Shown here piece after piece: positions 34,558 through 43,928 of a stretch of DNA of 64,000 nucleotides. The translations under genes were made by a program, and so were the position numbers. Origin of the DNA: Bacteroidales bacterium (lineage in GTDB: Bacteria > Bacteroidota > Bacteroidia > Bacteroidales > VadinHA17); NCBI GenBank assembly GCA_021371855.1, contig JAJFVL010000029.1, forward strand, positions 237,892 to 301,891, read 5' to 3'. Below the pieces are notes generated by a model, which saw only the letters and a list, made by a program, of their open reading frames with translations, made no database searches and had not been told where the DNA came from. Within the stretch, counting starts at the first letter, position 1, and every line of letters begins with the position of its first letter.

Positions 34558-35580
34558 ATGAATAATAAATTATTATCGATAGTATTCCTGTTATTAACAA
34601 TCCTTCCTTCATGCATAAATAAGAAACCTGTCATTGAAAATTTCACAGGCTTCATACAGGGAACGACTTACAGTATTGTTTTCGACAACAAAAAAGATTT
34701 AAATCCAGTTGAAATTAAAACCGATGTTGAGAAAATACTTCATGATTTTGATTTGTCGATGTCCATCTACCTGGATTCATCAATAATTTCGAAGGTAAAC
34801 CGCAATGAGGAAGTGGTTGTTGACTCTTACTTTACTGAAGTTTTCAATGAATCTGCCATCATATCTGAGATGACAGGAGGCGCCTTTGACATAACAGTCG
34901 GGCCGCTGGTTAAAGCCTGGGGATTTGGTCCGGATTCACAAAAGAGTTTTACCGAAGAGAAACGCGACAGTCTTCTTAAACTCGTCGGAATGAATAAAGT
35001 ATCAATTGTCAACGAACATGTGATAAAATCCGATCCTAATATGTATCTGGACGCTAATGCAATAGCGCAGGGTTATTCAGTGGATGTAGTCAGTAGGTAT
35101 TTTGATAAACGAGGGGTTGAAAATTATCTGGTCGAGATAGGTGGAGAAGTCAGGGCAAAAGGTACCAAAGGAGGTGATCTATGGAAAATAGGTATTGACC
35201 GGCCGGAAGATTTTAATATGTCCCCGGGACAAAATCTGGAGGCTATTATTAAGATAAGCGACAAAGCAATTGCCACATCTGGAAATTACAGAAAATTTTA
35301 TGTTGAAAATGGTGTTAAATATTCCCACGAAATCAATCCAAAGACAGGCTATCCTGCAAAGAACACACTTTTGAGTGCATCGATAATTGCTGATGAATGT
35401 GGTATGGCAGATGGTATTGCAACAGCCTGCATGGTAATGGGTACAGATGATGCAATTGAGTTTATTAAAACGCATCCACAGTTCAGCGCCTACTTTATAT
35501 TCTCGGATGAGAATGGTAATTTTAAAACCTGGACTTCAGAAACGTTTAAAAAATTTGTTTCCGAGGCTGGAGATAAATAA
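34558..35580 (+). CDS. apbE: FAD:protein FMN transferase (ApbE), lipoprotein
   Basis: Attaches FMN to threonine residues of membrane proteins such as Na+-NQR or Rnf subunits. The 340-residue protein has a lipobox (LPSC, C19). ApbE motifs are present: MTGGAFDITVGPLVKAWGFG, LDANAIAQGYSVDVV, EIGGEVRAKGTK, HEINPKTGYPA and the ADGIATACMVMG segment. Stands alone after a 226-base upstream gap. Confidence 0.94.
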   Translation: MNNKLLSIVFLLLTILPSCINKKPVIENFTGFIQGTTYSIVFDNKKDLNPVEIKTDVEKILHDFDLSMSIYLDSSIISKVNRNEEVVVDSYFTEVFNESAIISEMTGGAFDITVGPLVKAWGFGPDSQKSFTEEKRDSLLKLVGMNKVSIVNEHVIKSDPNMYLDANAIAQGYSVDVVSRYFDKRGVENYLVEIGGEVRAKGTKGGDLWKIGIDRPEDFNMSPGQNLEAIIKISDKAIATSGNYRKFYVENGVKYSHEINPKTGYPAKNTLLSASIIADECGMADGIATACMVMGTDDAIEFIKTHPQFSAYFIFSDENGNFKTWTSETFKKFVSEAGDK

Positions 35581-35653
35581 CATCTCCTTAAAAAAACAGT
35601 TTTACAGAGTCGGCTCCTCTTTGTAGGTTCTTCTTTTATTATACAGATGCACA

Positions 35654-37429
35654 TTATTCTGTTACCCCTATTATCCTTAGTAATTCAGTTGCAGCTTCAC
35701 GGGGTCCGCTTGATTCGTAACCCGGAATACCTAATCTGGTTCGCATCTGTCCTACAAAAACATTATTATTAAAAAAGGCTGCGAAATATTTTGCTGCAAT
35801 TTTTTCATGGGCCTCTTTATATTCAGGAGGTCCGAAGATATTTGCGAAGTAGGAATGCACCAGACCACTTGTTGTGGTTGTCCCCTTGCTCATTACAGCT
35901 CCTTCTCTGAATATATCAAGTGCCCATTCCGGAGAATCGAACTTTTCGATGACAGGATGTTCATTGTCAATTTCCTCGTAATTATTGGCGTACAAAATAT
36001 AATCGATTTTATGGCCCTTTGTCAAAGTCTCAAAGTTAGTTACAGGGAAAACTATACGGGCGTTAACCTGGCTGGGATTCATGATGATTGAACGGTCGAG
36101 ATGGTCATAGGCATAACCCGGTTGCAGATCATCGAGCCGGAGGAAAGCTCCAATCTCAGTGCCATACCCCAAAGGACAGCCATTTTCATCAAGTTCGATG
36201 GAACCCATATCATCAGCAATAATTGTCAATTCACGTATATATTTTTCGCCAAGTATACGGAAAGCTTCAAGAGTTTCGGATTTACCGGCACCAGTGTCGC
36301 CCATCATTAGTATCGTTGCCTCTTTGTTCCCTTGCAGAAGAATCTTTATCATTGCACCATGAAAAGGCATGTTTCCCGATTTCATAGTTATAGAGTTATG
36401 AAGGGTAAGCACCATCTTTTTCAGATAACCAAAATATCCAAATTCAGGTCTGTTTGGTATTGCCCCTACGAAAATCCCGTTCTCTTCATCATCATAAAAT
36501 ACGGTAGAGTATTCCGAAAGACCATCCAGTACAAATCCCGGGACACCATAAATAAACAGTGCATCAGGTTTCTTTTCAAGATCAGTATCATTTGCAAGCT
36601 CGAACAGGTTACACATCGAAAAACCAAGTTCAAAAAAATTGATATGGAAATAAACCATAATAAGCAGTTTGCCAACTTTTGCCGGATAGCAGATCCATTC
36701 CCCTGAAGATAATTCGATCAGATCAATCGGGTTCTGACCGATACGTTTAAACTGTCCTGTCCTTTTATTCATAGGCTGTTGAATCACGAGGGGAGGGTAA
36801 ATAAGCATCTGGCGTATAACAGGTACGTTATTCAGTACTTTGTACTTTTCACCTTTATATGCAATATCTTTTGGCAAAGAGATGACAGCCATCTGGGCTC
36901 CTGCCGGAACCTGTCGGTAAACAGTTGGATGACTCCCTGATAAATTTTCCTGTATATGGCGGTAAACTGTACGGATAAGATGTGTCAGCTGTTCAATCGT
37001 CTCATTAAAAGTACGATAAGGCCTCTTGTCCAGCCGGTCCCCTTCAGAATCATTTAGTATAAAACGGTCAAAATGACGCCAATAGTCATAAAGGTAATCA
37101 ATAAAACCAGCCAGTTTGCCAAGGTCATTAAGAAAAGTCCGTGATTTCCCGAAAATGTGAGGGACAGTATTATATTCATGTTTTGTCAGAAACGAAAGTG
37201 TCCTGACCAGGTCATCGACCGATTCATTATTGATTTTGCAATTCCCGAAAATCTCTAACAAGGGAGAGTTTTTCAGCCTGAGATTTTCAAGACAATGATC
37301 CAATACCAAACGGAATTTTTCACTTGCCAGTAATTCTTCAGGGGTCTCGCACATTCTTTCGCGAATGTTAAGGATAGCTTTATTACCAATTATCCGTAAG
37401 ATATTTCTCTGCATATAAACATTTATCAA
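35654..37429 (-). CDS. HPr kinase/PEP carboxykinase-superfamily P-loop protein
   Basis: Not a recognised named family. The 591-residue cytoplasmic protein has an HPr-kinase-like P-loop GDTGAGKSETLEAF with K383, preceded by PFHGAMIKIL, and an HPrK-like second motif IIADDMGSIELDE. This is the order seen in HPr kinase/phosphorylase (HG...GDSGIGKSE...ADD). The N-terminal 340 residues show no family I can name. No HPr or PTS gene is in the window. It may phosphorylate or dephosphorylate a protein or small molecule. A later in-frame ATG at 37414 is possible. Divergent from yqgE. Confidence 0.68.
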   Translation of the reverse strand: MINVYMQRNILRIIGNKAILNIRERMCETPEELLASEKFRLVLDHCLENLRLKNSPLLEIFGNCKINNESVDDLVRTLSFLTKHEYNTVPHIFGKSRTFLNDLGKLAGFIDYLYDYWRHFDRFILNDSEGDRLDKRPYRTFNETIEQLTHLIRTVYRHIQENLSGSHPTVYRQVPAGAQMAVISLPKDIAYKGEKYKVLNNVPVIRQMLIYPPLVIQQPMNKRTGQFKRIGQNPIDLIELSSGEWICYPAKVGKLLIMVYFHINFFELGFSMCNLFELANDTDLEKKPDALFIYGVPGFVLDGLSEYSTVFYDDEENGIFVGAIPNRPEFGYFGYLKKMVLTLHNSITMKSGNMPFHGAMIKILLQGNKEATILMMGDTGAGKSETLEAFRILGEKYIRELTIIADDMGSIELDENGCPLGYGTEIGAFLRLDDLQPGYAYDHLDRSIIMNPSQVNARIVFPVTNFETLTKGHKIDYILYANNYEEIDNEHPVIEKFDSPEWALDIFREGAVMSKGTTTTSGLVHSYFANIFGPPEYKEAHEKIAAKYFAAFFNNNVFVGQMRTRLGIPGYESSGPREAATELLRIIGVTE

Positions 37430-37517
37430 TTTGGATAAAAATAGGATAATAATTAATTGAGATATAGCTTTTAATTAATTATTTTTTTGTATATTTTCAT
37501 AATTATTATTTTTATTT

Positions 37518-38108
37518 ATGCAACCGGAACTTGACTTGTTTGCCATACTGCCGGAAGATAAGATTCCGGAAAAAGGTAAGATACTCATTTCGGAGCCGTT
37601 TTTGCCCGATACATTCTTTAACCGGAGCATAATATATCTCACTGATCACACCCCTCAGGGATCGGTTGGTTTTATTCTGAACAAAAAACTTGATCTTAAA
37701 CTCAATGCTGCTCTTGAAGGATTCGAAGATTGGAACGAGAACCTCAATATGGGCGGGCCAGTAGCGCCAGATACTCTTCACTATCTGCATAATTTAGGAG
37801 ATCTTATCCCGAAGAGTGTACTTGTGGAAGGAAATATTTTCTGGGGAGGCGATATAGACACTATCAGGGAGTTGATCAAAATGGGGCAGATCAGTCAATC
37901 ACAGATCAGGTTTTTTCTTGGCTACTCAGGCTGGTCCGCCGGCCAGCTGGAGCGTGAGCTTAAGGAGGACTCATGGGTAATTGCAAAGGTAACGTCCGAT
38001 ATAATAATGAATAACAGGGGTAATGATACCTGGAAGCGGGTGCTGAGAAGCTTTAAAAACAAATACAGGATGTGGGCTGATTTTCCCGATTCACCTGAGA
38101 TGAATTAA
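37518..38108 (+). CDS. YqgE/AlgH family protein
   Basis: A 196-residue protein of the YqgE/AlgH (UPF0301) family: KGKILISEPFLPDTFFNRSIIYLTDH near the start, SVGFILNKKL, GGPVAPDTLHYLH, WGGDID and FFLGYSGWSAGQLERELKEDSW. The fold is known but the biochemical role is unclear. Ends 1 base before the convergent holA. Confidence 0.9.
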   Translation: MQPELDLFAILPEDKIPEKGKILISEPFLPDTFFNRSIIYLTDHTPQGSVGFILNKKLDLKLNAALEGFEDWNENLNMGGPVAPDTLHYLHNLGDLIPKSVLVEGNIFWGGDIDTIRELIKMGQISQSQIRFFLGYSGWSAGQLERELKEDSWVIAKVTSDIIMNNRGNDTWKRVLRSFKNKYRMWADFPDSPEMN

Positions 38109-38109
38109 A

Positions 38110-39120
38110 TCACAGATGAAGTATCCTGAACACAAGTTCCTTTAACAAATCCCCTGGTTCAGTTCCAGAATCTCCGAATCCCTTCGATCTCATGTCGAAG
38201 GTACGCAGCAGTGCGATAATATATACCGTCTTTGATACATTATATTTTGATGCCCAGTTCTCATAATCTTTCACGAAATAGGGGTTAACTTTCAGTACTG
38301 CCGCAACATTATTTTTCGATTTGTCGGGGAGGTAATGATAGGTTAGTAGTTTGCTGAAGAGTCCGAAAAGTGAGGCAATGGTAAGAGTAAGGGGATTATC
38401 TTTAGGATTATTGGCAAAATAATTGACAATCATATTGGCTTTAAGTATATTCTTCTCCCCGACAGCCTTCTGAAGTTCAAAATTATTATAATCCTTGCTT
38501 ATTCCTATGTTTTTTTCTATCAGTGATGTTGTAATTACAGGTTTACCAACCGGCAGAGTTATAATAAGCTTATCCAGCTCATTGACAATTTTGTGCAGAT
38601 CCGTTCCCAGGTATTCGGTCAGCATTGCACCGGCGTTTGGATCGGTTTTTATACCTTTTGTCATAAGATATCTCTCAATCCATGCAGGGATCTGATAATC
38701 GCGGATTCTTGGCGATTCGAAATAAGCTCCGTTGCTCTCCAGTAATTTATGTAGTTTTGTTCTTTTATCCAGTGTTTTATACTTATAACTGAATACAAGT
38801 ATGGTTGATAAGAGAGGTTTTTCCAGATATATTACAAGATCCTCAGGTTTTTTAAGTGACTGGGCTTCTTTGATAATGATTACCTGATGACTGGCCATCA
38901 TTGGAAACCGTCTTGCAGTATCGATTATCGCAGGAATACTGGTATCTTCTCCATAAAGGATAAGCTGGTTAAAAGCTTTCTCAGCTTCGGTCAAAACCTT
39001 TTCTTCAATATAATCAGTGATGAGGTCAATATAATAAGGTTCTTCACCAGCAAGAAAGTAAACAGGCTTAAAGATCCGTTTTTTAAGATCGGAAATTATT
39101 TCTTCATACGTAACTGCCAT
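38110..39120 (-). CDS. holA: DNA polymerase III delta subunit
   Basis: Clamp-loader subunit that opens the sliding clamp. The 336-residue length and order fit HolA: PVYFLAGEEPYYIDLI at the N-terminus, MMASHQVIIIKEAQ, and the three-domain layout with a C-terminal collar (VVAVLK-like NNVAAVLKVNPYFVKDYENWA). Two bases separate it from the amn gene upstream in transcription order. Confidence 0.9.
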   Translation of the reverse strand: MAVTYEEIISDLKKRIFKPVYFLAGEEPYYIDLITDYIEEKVLTEAEKAFNQLILYGEDTSIPAIIDTARRFPMMASHQVIIIKEAQSLKKPEDLVIYLEKPLLSTILVFSYKYKTLDKRTKLHKLLESNGAYFESPRIRDYQIPAWIERYLMTKGIKTDPNAGAMLTEYLGTDLHKIVNELDKLIITLPVGKPVITTSLIEKNIGISKDYNNFELQKAVGEKNILKANMIVNYFANNPKDNPLTLTIASLFGLFSKLLTYHYLPDKSKNNVAAVLKVNPYFVKDYENWASKYNVSKTVYIIALLRTFDMRSKGFGDSGTEPGDLLKELVFRILHL

Positions 39121-39122
39121 TA

Positions 39123-39902
39123 TTAAAATCTTAAGTGTTTAACTGACACGCCATTATTTTTTATTTCCCTGAGGGAATCAATACCTATTTTAAGGTGCAT
39201 TTCAACAAATTCAGCTGTGACTTTATGATCGCTGGCTTCAGTTTTGATACCTGTTGAAATCATGGGCTGATCCGATACGAGAAGAAGAGCCCCCGTAGGT
39301 ATTTCGTTAGCAAATCCAACGGTAAAAATAGTGGCAGTCTCCATGTCAATTGCCATTGCACGGGTTTTTACCAGATACTTTTTAAATCTTTCGTCGTATT
39401 CCCAAACCCTCCTGTTTGTTGTATATACCGTGCCTGTCCAGTATTCTTTATTATATCGGGTTATTGTTGCTGAGATGGCACTTTGCAATTTAAATGCAGG
39501 AAGTGCAGGAACCTCATTCGGGAGATAATCATTCGATGTTCCGTCGCTTCTTATTGCAGCAATTGGCAGTATGAGATCTCCCAGTGTATTCTTCTTTTTC
39601 AGCCCTCCGCATTTACCAAGGAAGAGAACTGCATTTGGAGCTACAGCACTTAACAGATCCATTATGGTAGCTGCATTAGGACTTCCCATCCCGAAGTTAA
39701 TAATGGTTATTCCGTCAGCGGTAGCACTTGGCATATTTTTGTCTTTTCCATCAACCGGTACGTTGTTCCATTTGGCAAAAAGTTCAACATAATACAGATA
39801 ATTGGTCAGCAGAAAATACTTGCCCAGGCTTTCAAGAGATTTTCCTGTGTACCGTGGCAACCAGTTATTAACAATTTCCTCTTTGGTTTTCATCAGCTTC
39901 AT
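39123..39902 (-). CDS. amn: AMP nucleosidase (short type)
   Basis: A 259-residue nucleoside-phosphorylase-fold enzyme that would split AMP into adenine and ribose 5-phosphate. Conserved motifs are FGMGSPNAATIMDLL, FLGKCGGLK, and the AIDMETATIFTVG substrate-binding segment. The E. coli enzyme is nearly twice this length; short forms are normal in Bacteroidota. A second ATG three codons in (39893) is possible. Confidence 0.87.
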   Translation of the reverse strand: MKLMKTKEEIVNNWLPRYTGKSLESLGKYFLLTNYLYYVELFAKWNNVPVDGKDKNMPSATADGITIINFGMGSPNAATIMDLLSAVAPNAVLFLGKCGGLKKKNTLGDLILPIAAIRSDGTSNDYLPNEVPALPAFKLQSAISATITRYNKEYWTGTVYTTNRRVWEYDERFKKYLVKTRAMAIDMETATIFTVGFANEIPTGALLLVSDQPMISTGIKTEASDHKVTAEFVEMHLKIGIDSLREIKNNGVSVKHLRF

Positions 39903-40047
39903 TCAGTTAATGATTATCTCAATATATTTGTGCAGGATTCAAAATTATTTAGTGGAAGTTGCTGGCTGAGGGTGAGTAGTTGTAACAAGCAACAGACAAC
40001 CTTTGTTAATTATTTAATAATACTTAATCCATCTTTTTCCTTTGTAT

Positions 40048-40055
40048 TACATTTG
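40048..40055 (+). promoter_or_regulatory. -7 promoter element for the HsdR-N/Nudix pair
   Basis: TACATTTG matches TAnnTTTG, 40 bases before the TTG start at 40095. No -33 match at the right distance. Confidence 0.4.
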
Positions 40056-40094
40056 TATGGTTAACAATTCTGTCCATCAAAAATACAAAATAAG

Positions 40095-40550
40095 TTGAAA
40101 CAGTTAAATCTGCCTCAATATTCGTTCAAAATATCCGGAAGAGAGGGCGAAGAGATGATCCTCGATCCGGTAAGGAGAAAATATGTAAAGCTGACTCCCG
40201 AAGAGTGGGTCCGGCAAAATTTCATCCGGTATCTTGTTAATGAAGGGAAATACCCTGTCGGCCTTCTTGGAGTTGAAGTCATGTTCCGGCTCAATAAATT
40301 AAAAAGAAGAGTTGACATTCTGGTGCACAACAGGCAGGGAGAACCGGTTATGATAGTGGAATGCAAATCGCCTGATGTTAAGATTGATGATAAAGTATTT
40401 GATCAGATTGTGTGTTACAATATGGGACTTAGAGTGCCTTATATTGTGGTTACCAATGGAATAGACCATTATGCCTGCAGGATCGATCATAGTGAAAATA
40501 AATATGAATTTTTACTGGTGATTCCGCTTTATGAAGATCTCTTATCCTGA
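40095..40550 (+). CDS. Lone HsdR N-terminal (PD-(D/E)XK) domain protein
   Basis: A 151-residue protein that corresponds to the N-terminal nuclease domain of type I restriction HsdR subunits. The core shows VDILVHN then MIVECKSPDV, which is the D...ExK nuclease pattern. There is no HsdM, HsdS or helicase nearby, so this is not a restriction system. The start is TTG, followed by KQLNLPQYSF, typical of Bacteroidota members of this family. It lies 5 bases before the Nudix fusion gene. Confidence 0.8.
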   Translation: MKQLNLPQYSFKISGREGEEMILDPVRRKYVKLTPEEWVRQNFIRYLVNEGKYPVGLLGVEVMFRLNKLKRRVDILVHNRQGEPVMIVECKSPDVKIDDKVFDQIVCYNMGLRVPYIVVTNGIDHYACRIDHSENKYEFLLVIPLYEDLLS

Positions 40551-40555
40551 TTACA

Positions 40556-41551
40556 ATGATAGAAGTTACATGCGCAATTATTAGGAATGAAGATTATGAA
40601 GTTTTGGTTGTCCAAAGGGGAGAGGCAACTGATCATCCCCTGAAATGGGAGTTCCCGGGAGGGAAGATTATTCCCGGGGAGACTGATGAGGATTGCATTA
40701 TACGTGAAGTGGAAGAGGAACTGTCGATGGAGATTGTGATTTGCGAAAGGCTGCCTTATGTTGAGTATGACTATAAAATAAAACAGATCAGGCTGATACC
40801 TTTTATCTGTGACACTCTCGATGAGTTGCCTTTACTGACAGAGCATCTGGCTTATAAATGGGTCCTTCCTGAAGATCTCGGATCGGTCGATTTTTCAGAG
40901 GCAGATGTATTTGTAGCCGGAAGCTACCTGGAAAGATATGGGATTGGGAAAGATCTAAAAATGGAGACCAGTGAGTTATCTGCTCCGGCAGAATTTGATT
41001 ATAAGGATCTTCAGACAATGATTAATAATCTGAGGAGCACAGAGGAGGCTGAATGGGTAGCGACTTCGGCAATAGAGAATCCTGTTGTTCTAAAGAAACT
41101 TATTGAATTTTCTTATTCATCTGATAAAAGACTTGCATTCCATTCCTCGTGGGCTCTGGCTAAAGTTTGCGATAATCACCCTGAAATGATCTTTCAGGAT
41201 CTTCCGGACATAATCGAAACTCTTGATAAACTTGAAAGTGAAAGTGCACAACGATCTTTTCTCAGGATATTATCTTTGAGCGACATAAATACACTCAGCA
41301 AAAAACATCAGGGAATTCTTGCCGATTATTGTTTCACAACATTGAAATCAGGATTTTCGGCAATAGCTGTAAAAGCATATTCGATGGAAATTCTGTACAA
41401 ACTTGCTGTGATATATCCCGAGCTCGCAAATGAGCTGGCAGCAACTGTCAGGATGCTTCATGGGGAAGGATCGGCAGGCATACTGGCCCGGGGACGGATC
41501 ATCATGAAAAAACTCGCACAAATGACTAAAGATCCCCGATCGGGTAAATAA
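40556..41551 (+). CDS. Nudix hydrolase (MutT type) fused to a helical-repeat domain
   Basis: Residues 1-135 form a MutT-like Nudix domain: the Nudix box runs from G36 with E42, R50-E51 and E54-E55, preceded by PLKWEFPGGK as in 8-oxo-dGTP pyrophosphatases. Residues about 150-325 are helical and repeat-like (HEAT or armadillo style; RSTEEAEWVATSAIEN, RLAFHSSWALAKVCDNHPE, LARGRIIMKKLAQ). MutT is usually about 130 residues, so the extension is large. The catalytic residues are intact. The role of the repeat part is unknown. Confidence 0.82.
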   Translation: MIEVTCAIIRNEDYEVLVVQRGEATDHPLKWEFPGGKIIPGETDEDCIIREVEEELSMEIVICERLPYVEYDYKIKQIRLIPFICDTLDELPLLTEHLAYKWVLPEDLGSVDFSEADVFVAGSYLERYGIGKDLKMETSELSAPAEFDYKDLQTMINNLRSTEEAEWVATSAIENPVVLKKLIEFSYSSDKRLAFHSSWALAKVCDNHPEMIFQDLPDIIETLDKLESESAQRSFLRILSLSDINTLSKKHQGILADYCFTTLKSGFSAIAVKAYSMEILYKLAVIYPELANELAATVRMLHGEGSAGILARGRIIMKKLAQMTKDPRSGK

Positions 41552-41574
41552 TTATTATATTGATATTATGATTG

Positions 41575-42666
41575 TTAGTCCTGCTTAGGCAGCGAAAACA
41601 GGAACTCTGTTCCTCCTCCCGTTCTGTTTCTTGCTGATATTTCTCCTTTATGAAGCTGGATCGCATTTTTTACAATAGCGAGTCCGAGACCGGTACCTCC
41701 GCTTTTCCGTGATCTTCCGGAATCGATCCGGTAGAACCTCTCGAATACCCTGCCCAGATGCTCCTCCGGTATACCTATGCCGTCATCTGAAAATGAGAAA
41801 TAGTAAAACTTTTTATCTTCATTAAATACCAGTATCCTGATAGTGGTGTTGTCTCCGGCATAAATGATTGCATTTTCAATTAGGTTCTGGAAAACTGAAA
41901 GAACGAGAGACTTGTTACCTGCAACCACAACATCATTGCCAATATCAATTTCGACCTTCATCTGTTTTGCTTCAATGGAAGATTTGAAATTATCACGTAC
42001 GTCACGAATGATTTTTTTAATTTTCACCTTTTCGATCAGATATGATGTACTCGCTTCTTCAATCTTGTTAAGAACAACAATATCGTTTATCAGACCTGTC
42101 AGTCTGTCTGTTTGCGCAAGAGCTTTTTCCAGAAAATACTTCTGTTTTTTCTGCTCCATCCCGGGGTTGTTTATCAGAGTTTCGATATATCCCTTGACTG
42201 ATGCGACAGGTGTTTTAAGTTCGTGGGCAATATTTGAGGTCATCTGCTGTTTGATGAGCTTGTTCTTACCCATTTTGGTGACATCACTCAGAATAATCTC
42301 GAAGCTTTTATCGTTGAATATTACACATTGTATTCGGAAGAACCTGCCATCTTTTGTAATCTGATATTCTGTTTTTGGAAGATCGGAACTGCTTATCTCT
42401 TCTCCTGAATATTTTTCAATAAAATTGGTTATTTCTTTGAATTCCTGTATTTCGAAAACATTGGATGAAAATATTTTCAGATCGCCTGAAATCATACTCA
42501 TCAATTGAATAAAATGATCGTTATTGAGGATTTTTACTTTATCCCTTGAGAAAAAAGCTATTCCTTCATTTAAAGCATTCAGATGGCTGAAAAGCTTTTC
42601 CTGTTCATTGACGATATCGATGGTGTTTACCGGAGTATTTTTAAGAGAATTTTTCATTATTGTCAT
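41575..42666 (-). CDS. PAS-containing sensor histidine kinase without membrane segments
   Basis: Kinase of the adjacent response regulator. I start it at ATG 42666 (MTIMKNSL), 16 bases after the regulator stop, giving 363 residues. A PAS-like region (about 15-130) is followed by the H-box ([11 protein letters not shown]), N-box (NLIENAIIY), and G-boxes ([20 protein letters not shown] and [10 protein letters not shown]). No hydrophobic helix is present, unlike PhoR/RprX-type kinases. The upstream gene overlaps any longer N-terminus. The input signal is probably cytoplasmic. Confidence 0.87.
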   Translation of the reverse strand: MTIMKNSLKNTPVNTIDIVNEQEKLFSHLNALNEGIAFFSRDKVKILNNDHFIQLMSMISGDLKIFSSNVFEIQEFKEITNFIEKYSGEEISSSDLPKTEYQITKDGRFFRIQCVIFNDKSFEIILSDVTKMGKNKLIKQQMTSNIAHELKTPVASVKGYIETLINNPGMEQKKQKYFLEKALAQTDRLTGLINDIVVLNKIEEASTSYLIEKVKIKKIIRDVRDNFKSSIEAKQMKVEIDIGNDVVVAGNKSLVLSVFQNLIENAIIYAGDNTTIRILVFNEDKKFYYFSFSDDGIGIPEEHLGRVFERFYRIDSGRSRKSGGTGLGLAIVKNAIQLHKGEISARNRTGGGTEFLFSLPKQD

Positions 42667-42682
42667 AATCTGGATTAATTTA

Positions 42683-43369
42683 TCACAGTTCGAAGAAATA
42701 TCCGTATCCGGTTTTGTTTTTAAGATTCTGGCCGAACTTGCCAAGTTTTGTTCTCAGCCGGGTAATATTAACATCGACAGTCCTGTCGGTAACAATAACG
42801 TCATCACCCCATACTCTCATCAGGATGTCTTCTCTTGAAAACACTCTGCTCTGATTCTCCAGAAGGAGTTTCAGAATTTCATACTCTTTTTTTGTAAGTT
42901 CAGTCTTTTCATTATTGATGATTAGTCTTTTCCGGGTCGTATCGAGCTCAATTTCGTTGAATTTTAAAAATAGCTGATTTTTACTTTTTCCTGTATGAGT
43001 TCGTTTAAGCACAGCTTTAACCCTGGCTGTTAATTCCTTGATTGAGAATGGTTTTGTTATATAATCATCTGCCCCAAGGCTGAATCCTGTAAGGAGATCA
43101 TTCTCAGTGTCCTTAGCTGTAAGAAAAATGACAGGCACATTAATATTCATCTCTTTCCTGAGCTTGTCGGCCAGCTTAAAACCCGACATCTGGCCCATCA
43201 TAACGTCAAGAATAAGAAGGTCATAATCAGTAAGAGACATTTTTAATGCATCCTCTGCAGAATGTGCAACATCGGTTTTATAGCCTTCATTGCTGAGATT
43301 ATACTGAAGTATCTCACATAGATCTTCCTCATCGTCTACAATAAGAATTTTCTTGCCTTTTAGGTCCAT
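42683..43369 (-). CDS. OmpR/PhoB-family response regulator
   Basis: A 228-residue regulator with an intact receiver (D12-D13, phosphoacceptor D55 in [20 protein letters not shown]) and a winged-helix DNA-binding domain ([24 protein letters not shown]). Upstream of the kinase in one operon. Its upstream region is the 559-base gap to 43928. Targets unknown; the divergent RND efflux genes are possible. Confidence 0.93.
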   Translation of the reverse strand: MDLKGKKILIVDDEEDLCEILQYNLSNEGYKTDVAHSAEDALKMSLTDYDLLILDVMMGQMSGFKLADKLRKEMNINVPVIFLTAKDTENDLLTGFSLGADDYITKPFSIKELTARVKAVLKRTHTGKSKNQLFLKFNEIELDTTRKRLIINNEKTELTKKEYEILKLLLENQSRVFSREDILMRVWGDDVIVTDRTVDVNITRLRTKLGKFGQNLKNKTGYGYFFEL

Positions 43370-43544
43370 AACCTTTTGATTTAGTTAATAATTTTTGGTA
43401 ATGGCTGATATTCTGTCTGCTGCAAAGGTAATCGCAATTACCAAATAGTGAAATTACAATTTCATTACAAAATTTAAACATTCAGTTGATTCCCCAGTTT
43501 GGTGTGCTTTCCTCCGTGGTACACTATGACTTCTCCGTGTCTCT

Positions 43545-43579
43545 CTGTGTAACACAATTTATAACACAAAGTTACACAG
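43545..43579. repeat. 9-bp inverted repeat with 17-base spacer
   Basis: CTGTGTAAC (43545-43553) and GTTACACAG (43571-43579) are perfect reverse complements. No T tract follows on either side, so a terminator is not favoured. It may be part of a dispersed intergenic repeat. Confidence 0.7.
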
Positions 43580-43707
43580 AATCTCAGTCAGTTGTTGCGC
43601 CAAATTGTACCCTTAAAAGTCATGAGACCCTGAGGAAAAGATAGAAGCAACAGATTAAGAAATAGTTCCCGGATAATTTCCTGAGCTAAGTTGAAAGACT
43701 TAATACC

Positions 43708-43887
43708 TTAATTGAATTGTTGCCAGGAAGATTGAGACAATAATTTTTTCTTAAAGATTTTATCCGTAAATAATTTATAGCTTAAGGTTGGATGGAACCG
43801 CTCATGATTAAACTCGATGAACTCTTTTGACAAGTCGGGATCTGTAAAAAATGAATTGTATTCATTCGTGTTTATGATTTGGATCAA
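43708..43887 (-). pseudogene. Possible degenerate transposase C-terminus
   Basis: A minus-strand open frame of about 59 codons without a good start reads ...SKEFIEFNHERFHPTLSYK... and ends in QSSWQQFN. The pattern (helix, NxER.HPTLSY) resembles the end of IS3/integrase-core transposases. There is no upstream catalytic part and no visible terminal repeats. Weakly supported. Confidence 0.25.
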
Positions 43888-43928
43888 TCATGCGGCTTTC
43901 ATAAATTTGATTTATAATATAAAAGGCT

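Larger units (their letters stand above)
43370..43928. other. 559-base intergenic region between the response regulator and the efflux operon
   Basis: No functional gene. Two features stand out: a 9-bp inverted repeat with a 17-base loop at 43545-43579, and a minus-strand open stretch at 43708-43887 with weak transposase resemblance. Some phrases around 43520-43560 read like the degenerate CT-rich intergenic repeats often seen in Bacteroidota. Confidence 0.6.

Noticed and set aside
40095..40550. Type I restriction-modification system
   Set aside because: Only the HsdR N-terminal domain is present; there is no HsdM, HsdS or helicase part.
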